From assembly GCA_019415425.1 (NCBI GenBank), contig DXZF01000056.1, forward strand, positions 1-10,798: 10,798 bases of DNA. The letters run 5' to 3'. Positions 10,463 through 10,798 of the stretch are shown here, piece by piece (the stretch's first letter is position 1; each line of letters begins with the position of its first letter). The notes beneath the pieces are model-generated. The model was not told the origin of the DNA. It made no database searches and saw only the letters and a list, made by a program, of their open reading frames with translations. A program made the position numbers and the translations under genes. The stretch comes from Bacillota bacterium (GTDB lineage: Bacteria; Bacillota; Clostridia; Christensenellales; QAND01).

Positions 10463-10798
10463 AGGGCTACAAAGGATTCGACAAAGGCATGGTGTGCCGT
10501 GGTAAGCAGTACGCGGAGAACACAATCTTTGAGGAAGAGAAAGCAGAAATATGCAAATGCGGAATGCACTTCTGCCAAAATCCGCTTGATGTGCTCGAAT
10601 ATTATCCGCTATTAGATGATGACTGTAATATGCGTGAGTATGCGGAAGTGGAAGCCCTTGACGAATGCATGACGGATGATGGAAAGAAGTATTGCGCCAA
10701 AAAGATGAAAATCGGCGCAAAGATCAGCTTTGCAAAGCTTGTGCAAGCCAGCGTGCCGCTTGACATTAAGAATGACGAAACATCCGTGAAGACAACAA
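10459..10798 (+). CDS. Conserved Clostridia phage protein (DUF7666-like), N-terminal part, runs off the window
   Basis: The frame is open from ATG 10459 to the window end (113 codons). It begins MKGYKGFDKGMVCRGKQYAENTIF and continues EICKCGMHFCQNPLDVLEYYPLL, the recognisable start of a family in Clostridia phages and genomes that I know as DUF7666. Then follow YAEVEALDE, KYCAKKMKIGAKISFAKLVQASV. In other members a tail of short repeats resembling SNTGDYSAA often follows; that part would lie beyond this window. AAAGGAG lies about nine bases upstream. Function unknown. The Cys of CKCGMHFC may bind metal. Confidence 0.8.
   Translation, partial: MKGYKGFDKGMVCRGKQYAENTIFEEEKAEICKCGMHFCQNPLDVLEYYPLLDDDCNMREYAEVEALDECMTDDGKKYCAKKMKIGAKISFAKLVQASVPLDIKNDETSVKTT

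Overview
The window is the left end of an integrated prophage, or a closely related integrative element, in a spore-forming Firmicute, most likely a Clostridia member of medium-to-high GC. The host assignment is inference. It rests on a spore-coat/manganese-catalase gene (cotJC-like) at the left edge, strong AGGAGG ribosome binding sites throughout, and small phage genes of types common in gut Clostridia.

Left flank (1 to about 720): chromosomal DNA with no convincing gene in 31-284, then the minus-strand 3' part of a cotJC-like gene with its own terminator. The homology to CotJC stops at the conserved GTEE segment. Immediately beyond it lies a large serine recombinase gene, so the element appears to have integrated inside cotJC, with one attachment junction at about 712-747.

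Lysogeny module (748-4556, minus strand): serine recombinase, an ImmA/IrrE-type metallopeptidase with a C-terminal membrane anchor, a cysteine-rich lipoprotein with its own promoter and terminator, and an XRE-type repressor. The repressor is divergent from a Cro-like gene, and between them lie two mutually inverted 16-bp operator-like elements placed on the two promoters. The metallopeptidase plus repressor recall the ImmA/ImmR control seen in ICEBs1-like elements. The lipoprotein sits where superinfection-exclusion lipoproteins are found in some lactic-acid-bacteria phages.

Second switch (4999-5521): a second divergent pair of small XRE genes follows directly, with a different palindromic operator (ATAACT-N3-AGTTAT, two copies), one of which fills the spacer of a consensus promoter. 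Two stacked CI/Cro-like switches are the most unusual regulatory feature here. Next come a small membrane protein and an opposing minus-strand gene encoding a winged-helix-like domain with a C-terminal membrane segment. A GC-rich long-range hairpin (6261-6354) lies upstream of the next rightward gene.

Early region (6374 to the end, plus strand): a tightly packed rightward operon of regulators and small proteins (two more HTH-type proteins, a 47-aa membrane peptide, a zinc-ribbon protein, two short unknowns), a DnaD-type replication initiator with iteron-like repeats inside its own gene (probable replication origin), a DUF1064-type nuclease-like protein, a small Cys/Trp-rich phage protein, a SleB-type cell-wall hydrolase, and the start of a protein recognised from Clostridia phages that runs off the window. 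The remainder of the prophage and the missing 5' half of cotJC should lie to the right.
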